A DNA stretch of 64,000 bases, taken from positions 154,106 through 218,105 of the forward strand of contig NZ_CP111053.1 of NCBI RefSeq assembly GCF_026250525.1, given 5' to 3'. The notes beneath the pieces are model-generated. The model saw nothing but the letters and a program-made list of their open reading frames with translations. It was not told the origin of the DNA and did no database searches. This stretch comes from Chondrinema litorale. GTDB lineage: Bacteria; Bacteroidota; Bacteroidia; Cytophagales; Flammeovirgaceae. Shown here piece after piece: positions 34,919-44,823 of this stretch. Position numbers and translations under genes: made by a program. Position 1 is the stretch's first letter. Each line of letters begins with the position of its first letter.

Positions 34919-37333
34919 TCAATCACTTCTTAAATAATTGAGTGCAGAAACTTTTTCTAGGGAGTTAACTAACTGGTATTTACCATGAAGTTCAAGATGG
35001 GCAATTTTACCAGGAGTACCGTTTCTGTATTTTAGAGATTTAATATCCAACTGAGCTACTTCTCCTTTTTTGAAAGGTACACCAAACTCATCTTCTTTAT
35101 CTTCTACAAAGTTGTAGTTAAGCAAACCTAATACTGTGTTTGCATCCTGCTCTAAATCGCCACCTTCTCTAAGCATATCTGCATGTAAATCACCAATTCT
35201 ACTAGCACGAGCTTCTCTGTTAAACTGCGCACCAAGTATTACCGGAATCTGCAATGGAACAGCAATTTTGTTAAGTATGGTGTTTGAAATTTGCTTAATT
35301 ACTTCGTAGCCTTTTACCGATTGGTTAACCGGAATTTTTTGAATATAGTCGATGTAAACCGCTCCTGTTCTATCTTTTACATATTGTGCTTTTACCGCTT
35401 CGGCAAGTTCAATATCATTTAGGTTAAAGCTGAAAATATTTAATCTCTTGGTATTGATTAAATCGCCCAGTTTTCTCTTGGCATTTTCAACATCTTGGTT
35501 GTATTCTTTTTTACCTGCTTGGTATTTTCTAAGATAATTGAGGCCAGCTTCAAACCTAAATTCTTCAAAAAGAATTCTATTGAGAATTTTAAGCATGAGG
35601 TATTTTGCAGGTTCCTCATAGGTAAAAAAGAAAAACTCTTTTTTCGGGTAAAGCTTAATCATGTTGTAAAACATGTTGAGCATTAAGCTGGTTTTACCAT
35701 GCGAAGGTCTTGCCGCAATCAATGTAATTGCAGATTGTGGTATTCTGATGATCTGATCTAAAGAATCGATTCCAGTTCTTAAATCGTCTGGTTCTTTAGC
35801 AGTTTCTTCTAGAAATTCATTAAAGCTATAAGGCTTTACTTTTTCTCTAATTTCTGCACTGGTATAATGAGAAAGGTATTTCTCCAGATGAGTTTTCGCT
35901 TCTGTCAACTTGCCATCTCTCAGCTTTCTACCAGCTTCCAGAGTAACTTGTTGTAGGGCTTTGGTTTCATCTTCAACCTGTTGGTTGTATCTCAGTTTTG
36001 CAGCAGCTTCTTCAATGGTAAGTCGAGAGATATCAGAATGCTCTCCATGACTTTTCATGAAAACATCTATAAAGCGACCACGAATTAACTGGTTCTTAAT
36101 TAAAGCAGCATAATGTGCCACTTGCTCAATATATTTTTCTTGTTGTATTGTACTGAGAAACTGGGCATTTTTACCTGCAATTTCATCGATGATATACAGG
36201 TTTAACCAAATGTGCAAAGGGTTAGCATTTTCAATAATTTTTTTGAAAGATGCAGTTCCTTGTGCTTTTATATAGTCGTTGGGATCTTTTAAACCTTCTG
36301 GTAATTCTGCAACCAGAATATTTAAATGTTCGCTTTCGGGGTAGGAGAGCAGTTTTTCAATAGCTTTATAAGTAGCTATTTTTCCTGCCGAATCTCCATC
36401 AAAAGCAATAATTAAATCTTTTTCTTTTGCTTGAATAATGGAATCTGCCTGATACTTAGACAAGTCACTTCCATTAATAGATGCTGCCCTACCAATTTCT
36501 CTAGCTTCTATTAGCTTTGAGTCAATTTGACCTTCGACCAAAATTAGTGGTTCTGCAAATTTTTGATTGGTATTAGTATGGTTAAAAAGTTGTTTTGACT
36601 TTTCGAAACCAGTGGTATATCTATATCGATCTCCTTTGTTATTAGGTTCTATATTTCTAAGTATAAAACCAGATGTTCTCCCTAATTGATCTCCAGTTGG
36701 AATCGCCAGATTGTAACGGTCATCAGCATTAAAAGATGATAGCACTGAGTTAATAACAGGTTTATCGAATCCTTTTCTTTGCAAATAAGCATCACATCTT
36801 TCTTTACCAGGATAATAACCAAACCCAGTAAAGTCTATATCATCATCAGAGAATCCTCTTTCTTCTTTTAAATATTTGAGATGATCTTTAGCCGCTGCAT
36901 CATGTTGTAACAAGTAATGGAAAAAGCTTTCTAACTCTTGCCAAATATCTCTGGCTTTTGCACGAGTTTTAGCTTGCTCTCTTATTTCTGGAGTTTCATT
37001 ATACGAATTTGGCGGAAGGGTTACTCCTGCAAACTCGGCTAAAAATTTTACGGCTTCTATCCACTCTTTTGCATCTCTTTCGCATATGTAAGAAGCCAAA
37101 TTTCTGCTTGGAGCAGAAGCTTTATAACTTTTTAAGATACCCGGTCTGTTTTCATAAATATAAACCGAGGCTCCCGAACTACCTTCTGTACCATCGGTTT
37201 TAAGCAGGTTATTTTTGGCACTTTGCCAATACTTCTGCCTGAACTGCAAATCGAATTCTGGTAAAAGTACATCCAGCCTGTTGTAAACAACCGGATAAAT
37301 CTCCAATTCTAGAAAATCGTTGAGATCCTGCAT
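34919..37333 (-). CDS. Fused TOPRIM primase and DnaB-like replicative helicase
   Basis: 804 aa. The N-terminal 110 residues align by eye with the DnaG zinc-binding domain (ends IEAVKFLAEFAGVTLPP) but lack its cysteine set; only one Cys is seen in ASYICERDAKEW. A TOPRIM domain lies at about 260-330 (LILVEGQIDSKLIEA; LIIAFDGDSAGK). A linker and DnaB N-domain-like region (about 370-500) leads to the RecA-type helicase: Walker A AARPSHGKTSLMLNMF (about 534-549), Walker B GAVYIDYIQKIPV (about 658-670), VILGAQFNREARA, and DIKSLKYRNGTPG near the C-terminus (arginine finger region). This is a phage T7 gp4-like layout, encoded by some plasmids and phages. It probably serves the nearby iteron replicon. 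Confidence 0.85.
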   Translation of the reverse strand: MQDLNDFLELEIYPVVYNRLDVLLPEFDLQFRQKYWQSAKNNLLKTDGTEGSSGASVYIYENRPGILKSYKASAPSRNLASYICERDAKEWIEAVKFLAEFAGVTLPPNSYNETPEIREQAKTRAKARDIWQELESFFHYLLQHDAAAKDHLKYLKEERGFSDDDIDFTGFGYYPGKERCDAYLQRKGFDKPVINSVLSSFNADDRYNLAIPTGDQLGRTSGFILRNIEPNNKGDRYRYTTGFEKSKQLFNHTNTNQKFAEPLILVEGQIDSKLIEAREIGRAASINGSDLSKYQADSIIQAKEKDLIIAFDGDSAGKIATYKAIEKLLSYPESEHLNILVAELPEGLKDPNDYIKAQGTASFKKIIENANPLHIWLNLYIIDEIAGKNAQFLSTIQQEKYIEQVAHYAALIKNQLIRGRFIDVFMKSHGEHSDISRLTIEEAAAKLRYNQQVEDETKALQQVTLEAGRKLRDGKLTEAKTHLEKYLSHYTSAEIREKVKPYSFNEFLEETAKEPDDLRTGIDSLDQIIRIPQSAITLIAARPSHGKTSLMLNMFYNMIKLYPKKEFFFFTYEEPAKYLMLKILNRILFEEFRFEAGLNYLRKYQAGKKEYNQDVENAKRKLGDLINTKRLNIFSFNLNDIELAEAVKAQYVKDRTGAVYIDYIQKIPVNQSVKGYEVIKQISNTILNKIAVPLQIPVILGAQFNREARASRIGDLHADMLREGGDLEQDANTVLGLLNYNFVEDKEDEFGVPFKKGEVAQLDIKSLKYRNGTPGKIAHLELHGKYQLVNSLEKVSALNYLRSD

Positions 37334-37459
37334 AAAAAAATTATGGTATTGAGTGTAGTTTAAACTTAAATATAGGAAATGATGCTCATTTTCCGGCTAA
37401 ATATGGTTCAAATTTGCTGCATTTTTATTGAGATTGCTAAAAATCGGAGAAAATTTAAA

Positions 37460-37490
37460 AAAAGAGGAAGCCTAATGTGTAGACTTCCTC
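37460..37490 (-). terminator. Terminator of the DUF3078 gene
   Basis: Stem GAGGAAG (37464-37470) with CTTCCTC (37484-37490); the minus strand continues with a run of seven T. It begins 29 bp after the stop of the DUF3078 gene. Confidence 0.8.
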
Positions 37491-37518
37491 ATATATATCT
37501 TAAATAAATTCAGCAGAA

Positions 37519-38439
37519 TTACTTAGCTGCGTTACCAAATTTGTACTGGAAACCAAGTGCTAAAGCTTGTGCTAGCTGAATTTGATCGTCTTGATCGTAG
37601 TCGTATAACAAGTTAAGAGTTAAACTGGTGTTGATGTATTTTGTAACACTAGCAGTTATAATTGCATCTAATCTATGGTCAATTTTATCTCCTGAAAACT
37701 CTTCGTAGTTAGCATACATTAAATATCTTAATTTCAAGTTCAGATTTTCTGAAACATCTTTGTTTAGTTCAGAAAGTAATTGGAATGCCAACCATTCTTG
37801 TCTTACATGACTTCCATCTTCAACACCGTAATTACTGGTTTCTGGGTTATCTAAAATATCATCGTCAGTAACAAATGTAAAACGAGGAGCAAAAGGTGAA
37901 AGCCTTACATAAAAGAAATCTACAGGTTTGTATTCCATACCCCAAGCGAAGGTTAAAAAGCCTGGCGCCATAAAGTTCGAGATAAGCGTTTTGGTTTCAT
38001 CACCTGTTACTGCATCTTCTCCATATTCATAACCCTTTGTAAACTGAGTTAGAAAATTCATAGAACCAAAAATACTCCACTTAGAGTCAGATAATTTATG
38101 ACCAACTTTGGTATCAAAGTAGATACGGTCGGCACTTTTTCTAGTACTTTGTCCCTCGTTATTTACAACACCATATTGTAATTCGAAAGCATTATCCCAA
38201 GTGGTTTTGTTTCTTGCATAATTAGCACGTGTACTAAATAAACCACCGAATGAAATAGAGTTTACTCCACCAGCTTTCCAGTTAGAACTGAAAGCCGCCT
38301 GATTAAAATTTAAACTGATACTTGTGCCTTTAACCCAGTAAGTTGTATCAGTAGTTGCAGTAGTATTTGTTTGTCCGAAACTGTTGAGAGAGAATCCTAT
38401 TAGTGTGACAAAAAATAGCTGTTTTAGTTTCAATGTCAT
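37519..38439 (-). CDS. DUF3078 outer-membrane beta-barrel protein
   Basis: 306 aa with a signal peptide (about 1-22, ending NSFGQ). DUF3078 features: WVKGTSISLNFNQAAFSSNW-KAGG near residue 35-58, and many amphipathic strands thereafter with a C-terminal aromatic-rich strand (LALGFQYKFGN). Members are predicted outer-membrane barrels restricted to Bacteroidota. The role is unknown. It is separately transcribed, with its own terminator. Confidence 0.85.
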   Translation of the reverse strand: MTLKLKQLFFVTLIGFSLNSFGQTNTTATTDTTYWVKGTSISLNFNQAAFSSNWKAGGVNSISFGGLFSTRANYARNKTTWDNAFELQYGVVNNEGQSTRKSADRIYFDTKVGHKLSDSKWSIFGSMNFLTQFTKGYEYGEDAVTGDETKTLISNFMAPGFLTFAWGMEYKPVDFFYVRLSPFAPRFTFVTDDDILDNPETSNYGVEDGSHVRQEWLAFQLLSELNKDVSENLNLKLRYLMYANYEEFSGDKIDHRLDAIITASVTKYINTSLTLNLLYDYDQDDQIQLAQALALGFQYKFGNAAK

Positions 38440-38579
38440 CTTCTGTAGATTATTAAGTAAAAAAAAAGCAAAGAAAGGTTATACTTGTTAATTTTCCATA
38501 CTAATCAAAAGCATATTCTGCTAAATAAGCATTTTACAGGTTTAATTAAAACATTTGCAGGTTTACTTATGATTAATTA

Positions 38580-39440
38580 TTAAGTAGATAATTGTTTTGT
38601 GCGATAATTTCTGTACCAGAGATTTAAGATGACTCCCGCAATAGAAATTACCATGCCCAAATATACCGCCCAATCGTAAGTTTCCTTAAAAAATATATAA
38701 CCATAAGAAAGTGCAAAGAAGATGCTGAGGTATCTTAGAATTGTTACTTTAGAAATAGCTTCTAGTTGTAAAGATTTGGTCATGAAAAACTGGGCAATTT
38801 GGGTTACAATTCCTACTAATATTAACATCAATAAATCGCTACCAGTAGGTGGAACCCACTCAACAAAGTAGCAATAAATTCCGGTAATTGGAGCTGTGAT
38901 CAGAGGGAAATAGAATATGATAACTAGAGGATGTTCTGTAATGTTTAACTTCCTTATAAAATTATATGCAAGACCAGAAAATAGTGATGCAACTAGACCT
39001 ATAACAAAATACCACCATTTTACTCGAGGGTCAAAACCTTCTACCATGTAGATGCCTATAAAGGCCAAAGAAAAAAATACCCATTGCATTTTAAAGACTT
39101 TTTCTTTGGCAATAAAAATCCCAAGAACTGTAGCAAATACAGGTGCCATAAAACCAAGGGTAACAGCACTGGCAAATGGAATTGCTTGCAAAGTTGTAAA
39201 GTAAAGTATGAGCGCAATTGAACCAGTAATTCCTCTTAGTATCAAATACTTTTTATTGTTTCCCCAAATGCTTACCTTCTGGTATCGAAGCATAGCCACA
39301 CTCATGGTTAGAGAAACAATAGACCTAAAGAAAACGATTTGGGTTGCCGGTATATGGGAGATGAGTTTAACTAGTAAACCCATAGTTGAAAAGAAGAAAA
39401 TTGCCAACAGCATGTACCAGACTCCACGAGAAAATATCAA
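38580..39440 (-). CDS. EamA/DMT-family transporter
   Basis: 286 aa with ten hydrophobic helices arranged as two EamA repeats (about 5-135 and 145-280). The repeat start FSTMGLLVKLISHIPATQIV-FFRSIVS and the end of the second repeat (AVYLGMVISIAGVILNLWYR) are typical of drug/metabolite exporters. It resembles the RhaT/S-adenosylmethionine-type permeases of Bacteroidota; the substrate cannot be told. It is a single gene, divergent from pfkA. Confidence 0.88.
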   Translation of the reverse strand: MIFSRGVWYMLLAIFFFSTMGLLVKLISHIPATQIVFFRSIVSLTMSVAMLRYQKVSIWGNNKKYLILRGITGSIALILYFTTLQAIPFASAVTLGFMAPVFATVLGIFIAKEKVFKMQWVFFSLAFIGIYMVEGFDPRVKWWYFVIGLVASLFSGLAYNFIRKLNITEHPLVIIFYFPLITAPITGIYCYFVEWVPPTGSDLLMLILVGIVTQIAQFFMTKSLQLEAISKVTILRYLSIFFALSYGYIFFKETYDWAVYLGMVISIAGVILNLWYRNYRTKQLST

Positions 39441-39628
39441 AGCAAAAGTTTTTGTAAATACTTGTAATTTATTGGGCAGAAAAAATGCCTTTAGTATTTA
39501 AGAATAACCTCTTAAATATTGAAAGGTTCCTGTTTTGATTAATATTTTAGTACCTTGAAATTAAATTTGAAATTAACCTCAATCGAGGAAATATTTGAAA
39601 TAATCATAAACTAATAGATCCAGTTAAA

Positions 39629-40723
39629 ATGAAAAAAGTATTAGTACTAACAGGAGGAGGAGATTGTCCCGGATTAAATGCTGTAATTAGAGGAATTGTT
39701 AAAAGAGCTTTGCAAGAAGAAGACTGGCAGGTTTTCGGAAGTATAGAGGCTTACAATGGTGTGTTAAATTATCCCGAAGAAATAATTCCATTAGATAATA
39801 AAGCAATTGCAGGTATACATGTAAAAGGTGGTACCATTTTAAAAACTACTACTAAAGGTGGTCCATTTAGCTGGCCAGTACAAGATGAAGATGGCTCGTG
39901 GACGGCAGTTGACAGGTCTGATGAAATGATTAAGAAACTAAAAACAATGGGCTTCGATGCTGTAATCTCAATTGGAGGTGATGGTTCTCAAAGAATAAGT
40001 CATGCTTTGTTCGAAAAAGGATTACCTATTATTGGAGTACCTAAAACTATAGATAATGATCTTTCTTCAACTGATTATACTTTTGGTTTCCAAACGGCAG
40101 TACAAGAAGCAAGTGAAGCAATAGATAAATTAGTTACTACAGCAGAAAGCCACCACAGAGTAATGATCTTAGAAGTGATGGGTAGAAGCGCAGGATGGAT
40201 TGCATTGCATGCAGCCATTTCTTCTGGTGCTGAGGTATGTTTAATTCCAGAGATTCCGTACGATATTAAAAAAGTACAAGAAAGAATAGAGAAGAGGTAT
40301 AACTGTGGGAAAGGTTTTGCCGTGGTAGTTGTGGCTGAGGGTGCTATGCCTAAAGAAGGAACCATAGTAGCCAGAGCAAGTGACGAAGTAGGTTATGAGA
40401 ATTTGAGATTAGGAGGGGTTGCTTATACACTTTCTGCCGAACTAAAAGCCTCTGGTTGCACAGCAGATATTAGAGAAATGGTATTAGGGCATTTACAAAG
40501 AGGAGGTACACCTGTTGCTTTCGATAGAGTTTTAGCAACACAATACGGAGTGAAAGCTTTTGAAATGGTATTGAATGGTGATTTCGGCCAAATGGTAGCT
40601 TTTAAAAATAACCAAATTACTCAGGTATCTTTACTAGAAGCAACTAAGTCTTACAATTTTGTCGATTTAGATTCTTACCTATTAAAAACAGCCAAAGGAG
40701 TAGGCATTTCATTCGGAGAATAA
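39629..40723 (+). CDS. pfkA: 6-phosphofructokinase
   Basis: 364 aa. Motifs: VLTGGGDCPGLNAVIRG at the N-terminus (nucleotide phosphate loop), ISIGGDGSQRISHALFEKG (about 110-128), GVPKTIDNDLSSTDYTFGF (catalytic Asp, about 136-154), and VMGRSAGWIALH. The glycine in GGDGS argues for ATP as donor, while the lysine in PKTIDND is the residue usually seen in pyrophosphate-linked and group III enzymes. So it is a long, group III-like enzyme, probably ATP-dependent. It commits fructose 6-phosphate to glycolysis. Single gene with a 3-bp gap to a convergent gene. Confidence 0.92.
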   Translation: MKKVLVLTGGGDCPGLNAVIRGIVKRALQEEDWQVFGSIEAYNGVLNYPEEIIPLDNKAIAGIHVKGGTILKTTTKGGPFSWPVQDEDGSWTAVDRSDEMIKKLKTMGFDAVISIGGDGSQRISHALFEKGLPIIGVPKTIDNDLSSTDYTFGFQTAVQEASEAIDKLVTTAESHHRVMILEVMGRSAGWIALHAAISSGAEVCLIPEIPYDIKKVQERIEKRYNCGKGFAVVVVAEGAMPKEGTIVARASDEVGYENLRLGGVAYTLSAELKASGCTADIREMVLGHLQRGGTPVAFDRVLATQYGVKAFEMVLNGDFGQMVAFKNNQITQVSLLEATKSYNFVDLDSYLLKTAKGVGISFGE

Positions 40724-40725
40724 AC

Positions 40726-41556
40726 TCAAGCAATTTCTTTGGGTTTCTCTAAACTATAAGTAATTGCTCTGAGATGTTCAGTTAATATTTTCCGATTTTT
40801 AAGGTGTGCAATAGAATGATAAGGAACCACCTCACCAATATTGATTTTAATTTCCTTTCCAATTTTGTTGCATGCCTCATTTATTAGTAGAGACAATCTC
40901 AAAGTTTGGCTAAACTGGCTTACCCACTGAAACAGTCTGCTATTTTGCCCATGAAAAAAGACAGGGAGCACATCTGCATTCGCCTGATGGATTAAAGTAG
41001 CGGTAAAAGTTTTCCACTCAAAATCTCTTGCTTTTCCTGTGTATCCATGAGTAGTAGATACACCTCCTGCCGGAAATAAAATTATTGTTCCATTATTTTT
41101 TAAATGCTCCAAAGCAGCTTTTCTCGATTGCAGGTTTTTTTGTAATGCTTCTTTTGTTTCTGCAAAATCTATGGGTAATAAATATGGATTTATCTCATCT
41201 GCTTGGCAGAGCATACTGTTTGTCAAAATCTTAAAGTCAGGTCTAATCTGTTCTATCAAATAACAGATAATTATTCCATCTAAAATACCAAAGGGATGAT
41301 TGGCAATCACGACTAAAGCCTTTTTCTGAGTAAAGCTTTCTAATGCAAAATCATTATAATTCAAATCAATTTCCAAAGCTTGTAAACTCGCCTTCCAAAA
41401 GTTCCAACAATTTTGTTTAATAAATAGTTGTGCCTTTGCATAGCGATTTGCTAATACTTTCTTACCAGAAAACCATTCTAATAAACGAATTAAACCCTTC
41501 TTTATCAGGGGATCATTATGATCAGTATATGAAAAATGAGGTTGCGTTTTCATCAT
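40726..41556 (-). CDS. Lysophospholipid acyltransferase family protein
   Basis: 276 aa of the PlsC/LPLAT class. The catalytic His-Asp motif appears as VVIANHPFGILDGIIICYL (about residues 86-104), here with five residues between His and Asp, followed by GTIILFPAGGVSTTHGYTGK (about 155-174), the glycerophosphate/acceptor site. The HPFG-type motif is common in the group linked to ornithine- or aminolipid synthesis (hemolysin-like). The acceptor is not known. It probably acts at the inner membrane face. Confidence 0.82.
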   Translation of the reverse strand: MMKTQPHFSYTDHNDPLIKKGLIRLLEWFSGKKVLANRYAKAQLFIKQNCWNFWKASLQALEIDLNYNDFALESFTQKKALVVIANHPFGILDGIIICYLIEQIRPDFKILTNSMLCQADEINPYLLPIDFAETKEALQKNLQSRKAALEHLKNNGTIILFPAGGVSTTHGYTGKARDFEWKTFTATLIHQANADVLPVFFHGQNSRLFQWVSQFSQTLRLSLLINEACNKIGKEIKINIGEVVPYHSIAHLKNRKILTEHLRAITYSLEKPKEIA

Positions 41557-41691
41557 ACTTAAAATTATTTAAACTGCTATCAATTTACAGGTTTTGAATT
41601 TTAGCATTTTGTGAATTTTTTTACTTTATAAGTAGTGACTTTTAAAATAATGTGTGTCTTACCATCATAACATATAAATCAGATTAATTGA

Positions 41692-43140
41692 ATGAACAAA
41701 GAAGTAAAAGAAAGGAATAAAGCTTTAAAGTCTCTTGTCAGATATATCAAAAAGGTAATCAATAGAATTATGAGCCTGGCTGATGATACTGACGTAGAAG
41801 GAACAATCAGTGGTATCAAGGGGGGTATCGTTTTAGAAGGATCTAACCTTTGGATTCTGATATGTTCAACCTTTATTGCATGTATCGGTTTAGATACAAA
41901 CTCGCCAGCGGTTATTATCGGTGCGATGCTTATTTCTCCCTTAATGTCTCCAATCTTGGGAATTGGTTTATCTGTCGGTATTAACGATAGAGATAGTTTA
42001 ATGAAATCGCTAAGAAACTTTGCTGTAGCAATTTCATTATCATTAATGGTAAGTATTGTTTACTTTACCTTTACTCCTTTTGGTAATTTTACCGATGAAA
42101 TGAAAGCCAGAATTACCCCAACTGCATTGGATGCTTTGGTTGCGCTATTTGGTGGTTTGGCAGGTATTATTGCAGGTTCAAGAACAAACAAAACCAACGC
42201 TATACCGGGTGTGGCTATCGCTACAGCTTTAATGCCTCCGTTATGTACATCTGGTTTTGGTCTGGCAACTGGAAGGGGCGATGTATTCTTTGGAGCTTTT
42301 TACTTGTTCTTTATAAACGCAGTATTAATTAGTATTTCAACATATGTAATTGTTAGAATTCTTAAATTCCCTCAGGTTGAAATTCTTGACCCAGTTGTGG
42401 CAAAAAGAGCAACCATGTATGGATATATATTTCTTACTTTATTAATGATACCAAGTTTTATATTCTTGATGTCGTCATTAAAAAATATAACAGAAAGCAA
42501 TGTGCTAAAGTCGTTTATTCAAGACAACATTCACGATGATGTGGAGAAAGGAGCACAGTGGACCTATCGGGCAGATAATGATAGTACGGGTACGCTCAAA
42601 GTCTATTACTTTGGCTCTTACATTGCACCAGACTCTGTAGGCAGGTTACAATTTAAGTTGGTTAAACAAATGAAAGAAAGTCTACTTTTAAGATTTTCGG
42701 TTCCAGACTCATTGGGTATCGAACTTACTCCAACCGATGCACCACCTGACGAAGAAAGAAAACAGTTATCTGAAGAGATGACAGAATTGAGATTGAAAGT
42801 ATTGGCAATGGAGCAAGTTCAAAATAATGATATGGAGAAAAAAACTACTGCGGTTGATAGTCTTAAAAATGAGTTAACTAAAGTAATGTCTGACAGTTTG
42901 CCTTTTAATGAAATTTCGGATGAACTTAAAGCGATATTTCCTGAAGTAGAAAAATTCGCTATTGCCAGAACCAATCAAACATCATTTGATTCTTTAGGCA
43001 AAAAACAAGTAGTTACTGCCTTAGTAAAATGGGATAAATCTGTTTACAGGGCCTACGATAAGAAGCAAAAGCAAGATAGAATAGAAAAATTCCTTGAAGT
43101 AAAGCTTAAAAGGAAAGAGGTTGAGGTAGTATCTTATTGA
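41692..43140 (+). CDS. DUF389 family membrane protein
   Basis: 482 aa. Six hydrophobic helices lie between about residues 55 and 265 with the DUF389 signature SPAVIIGAMLISPLMSPILG and GGLAGIIAGSRTNKTNAIPG-VAIATALMPPLCTSGFGLAT. The C-terminal 210 residues are soluble and partly coiled (ELRLKVLAMEQVQNNDMEKK). The function is unknown. The C-terminal extension is longer than in the minimal family but is common in Bacteroidota. Confidence 0.88.
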   Translation: MNKEVKERNKALKSLVRYIKKVINRIMSLADDTDVEGTISGIKGGIVLEGSNLWILICSTFIACIGLDTNSPAVIIGAMLISPLMSPILGIGLSVGINDRDSLMKSLRNFAVAISLSLMVSIVYFTFTPFGNFTDEMKARITPTALDALVALFGGLAGIIAGSRTNKTNAIPGVAIATALMPPLCTSGFGLATGRGDVFFGAFYLFFINAVLISISTYVIVRILKFPQVEILDPVVAKRATMYGYIFLTLLMIPSFIFLMSSLKNITESNVLKSFIQDNIHDDVEKGAQWTYRADNDSTGTLKVYYFGSYIAPDSVGRLQFKLVKQMKESLLLRFSVPDSLGIELTPTDAPPDEERKQLSEEMTELRLKVLAMEQVQNNDMEKKTTAVDSLKNELTKVMSDSLPFNEISDELKAIFPEVEKFAIARTNQTSFDSLGKKQVVTALVKWDKSVYRAYDKKQKQDRIEKFLEVKLKRKEVEVVSY

Positions 43141-43372
43141 TAATTTTCTACAACATCTGCTCAGGTAATAGACATATAATGTCAATATTTTTAACATTAA
43201 TTGTTAATTATATTGACATTTAATTATTTAATTTCGTATCTTCGAATATACATTCAGAGATAATCAAATATTACAACAAAAATTAGCAATGAGGGAGGCA
43301 TTTTTTTAGTCAAACCCTTGTTTAATTTTAATAAAAATTTCTGTAGTTGTCAGATTTTTTAAAGGAGCAGAA

Positions 43373-44392
43373 ATGAAAAATTTCAGGATTACTTTACCAG
43401 TAGTAAATTACAAAAAGAAACCTGTAAGTGTTGGAGTTACAGGTAAACGAGCTTATGTTGAATACAATGATGGAAAAAACTTTTTCATCTTGAACAATCG
43501 CTGGTTAATGTTTCTGGCGTTGTTAATTATCTATTTGAATTGGTATTCGGATAACCCACCAGAACAGGTAACCAAGGTTTATCATATCTACCAGAACGAA
43601 CCGGAGCAAAAACTAACTGCAGAAGAGGTTTTTGAAAACGAAGACTTTTTATTGGCTTCTAATAATGAGAGCAATTCTAAAGATCAGCTTAGAAAGCGAT
43701 TTTTACTCGAAAAACAAAAATTGATTTTTAGTTATACCACTAAAGCAGGTGTAAGTAGAACAGATCAATTAAGTGCTAAAGAGTTGCTTACTCTAAACAG
43801 GCAAATTAGCGAGCTTTTCCAAAACATGATTTTGGGAAATGTGAAACCTGCTAGCCATGTTTATCATTTCTTTACAGATACAGCAGACCTTAACAAGCTG
43901 GAAACTGCACTAATGGAACAGGCAAAATTTCATGTGCCAGCATCCATAACCTTGGCGCAAGCTGCGCTCGAAACTTCTTATGGAAGAAGAATAATCCACA
44001 ACAATTATTTCGGTATAAAAGACAAAACAGGTAAAACCTCTAAAAGCACTACTACCGAATATTATACCGCCGAAGAAGCAAAAAAGAATGCACATAAAAT
44101 CATCAACAAAAAACTAATAAAAAGTAATGGCAAGACTTATTACAAATGTTTAGTAAAAGACAACTTTGAAGCTTACAGATCTCCTTGGGCTTCGTTTAGA
44201 GCGCACTCAATATTTTTAGCTTCAAATAGCAGGTATTATAAGCTTTTTACTGGTGGTAAAAACTACGAAGCTTGGGCAGATAAAATTGGATCGAGTAAAC
44301 ATGGTGGGGTAGGTTATGCTACATCTCCACTTTATGGGAACCTATTGAAAAGCATTATTTCTCGCTATCACCTAGATTTATTAGATCATTAA
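43373..44392 (+). CDS. Membrane-anchored glucosaminidase (GH73, FlgJ-like)
   Basis: 339 aa. A short cytoplasmic N-terminus is followed by one membrane helix (about residues 42-60), a linker, and a GH73 domain (about 180-335). Key parts are QAKFHVPASITLAQAALETS (catalytic Glu), NNYFGIKDK and YRSPWASFRAHSIFLASNSR. It cleaves between N-acetylglucosamine and N-acetylmuramic acid in peptidoglycan. A purine-rich site AAAGGAGCAG stands just upstream of the start. It probably works in cell-wall remodelling or cell separation. Confidence 0.9.
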   Translation: MKNFRITLPVVNYKKKPVSVGVTGKRAYVEYNDGKNFFILNNRWLMFLALLIIYLNWYSDNPPEQVTKVYHIYQNEPEQKLTAEEVFENEDFLLASNNESNSKDQLRKRFLLEKQKLIFSYTTKAGVSRTDQLSAKELLTLNRQISELFQNMILGNVKPASHVYHFFTDTADLNKLETALMEQAKFHVPASITLAQAALETSYGRRIIHNNYFGIKDKTGKTSKSTTTEYYTAEEAKKNAHKIINKKLIKSNGKTYYKCLVKDNFEAYRSPWASFRAHSIFLASNSRYYKLFTGGKNYEAWADKIGSSKHGGVGYATSPLYGNLLKSIISRYHLDLLDH

Positions 44393-44532
44393 AATTTTAG
44401 AAATATCTTAAACTAGAGATTTCATTCTTTTAGATCGAATCTGACAGTATTTATAATATTTAGTTATTCCTTAATTTCCATCGCAATTTATGTAAATTAG
44501 AGTATTGTTGTATATGCTCATTTACACCTGCG

Positions 44533-44751
44533 ATGGAAATTTACATTTTGGCAGATTACGCCGAAAAACAAATACTTTGCGTTACTTCCAGCTTTGATAA
44601 ACTTTCAAAGGACTTAAATCAACGGCTCAATAAAACTGGCCACCCTGCTCTTATTCCCGGTATATTAAAAGGAGAATTGCAAAATACCAGTCAGGTAGAA
44701 ATTAAGGCAGGCAAACACTTATATGCAGTTACCGTCCGACTATTGGAATAA
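44533..44751 (+). CDS. Small hypothetical protein
   Basis: 72 aa, no signal or membrane helix: MEIYILADYAEKQILCVTSS then a mixed alpha/beta profile ending KAGKHLYAVTVRLLE. The pattern of strand, helix, strand, strand suggests a compact cytoplasmic fold. No known family recognised. It is separated by 140 bp from the glucosaminidase and 72 bp from the LytS-type kinase, both on the same strand. Confidence 0.6.
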   Translation: MEIYILADYAEKQILCVTSSFDKLSKDLNQRLNKTGHPALIPGILKGELQNTSQVEIKAGKHLYAVTVRLLE

Positions 44752-44823
44752 AACTCCGTCTGTAAATCAAATTTTGCTTATCTATTGGTAGATTTTTATT
44801 TTTAGACATATTTCATTAAAAAT

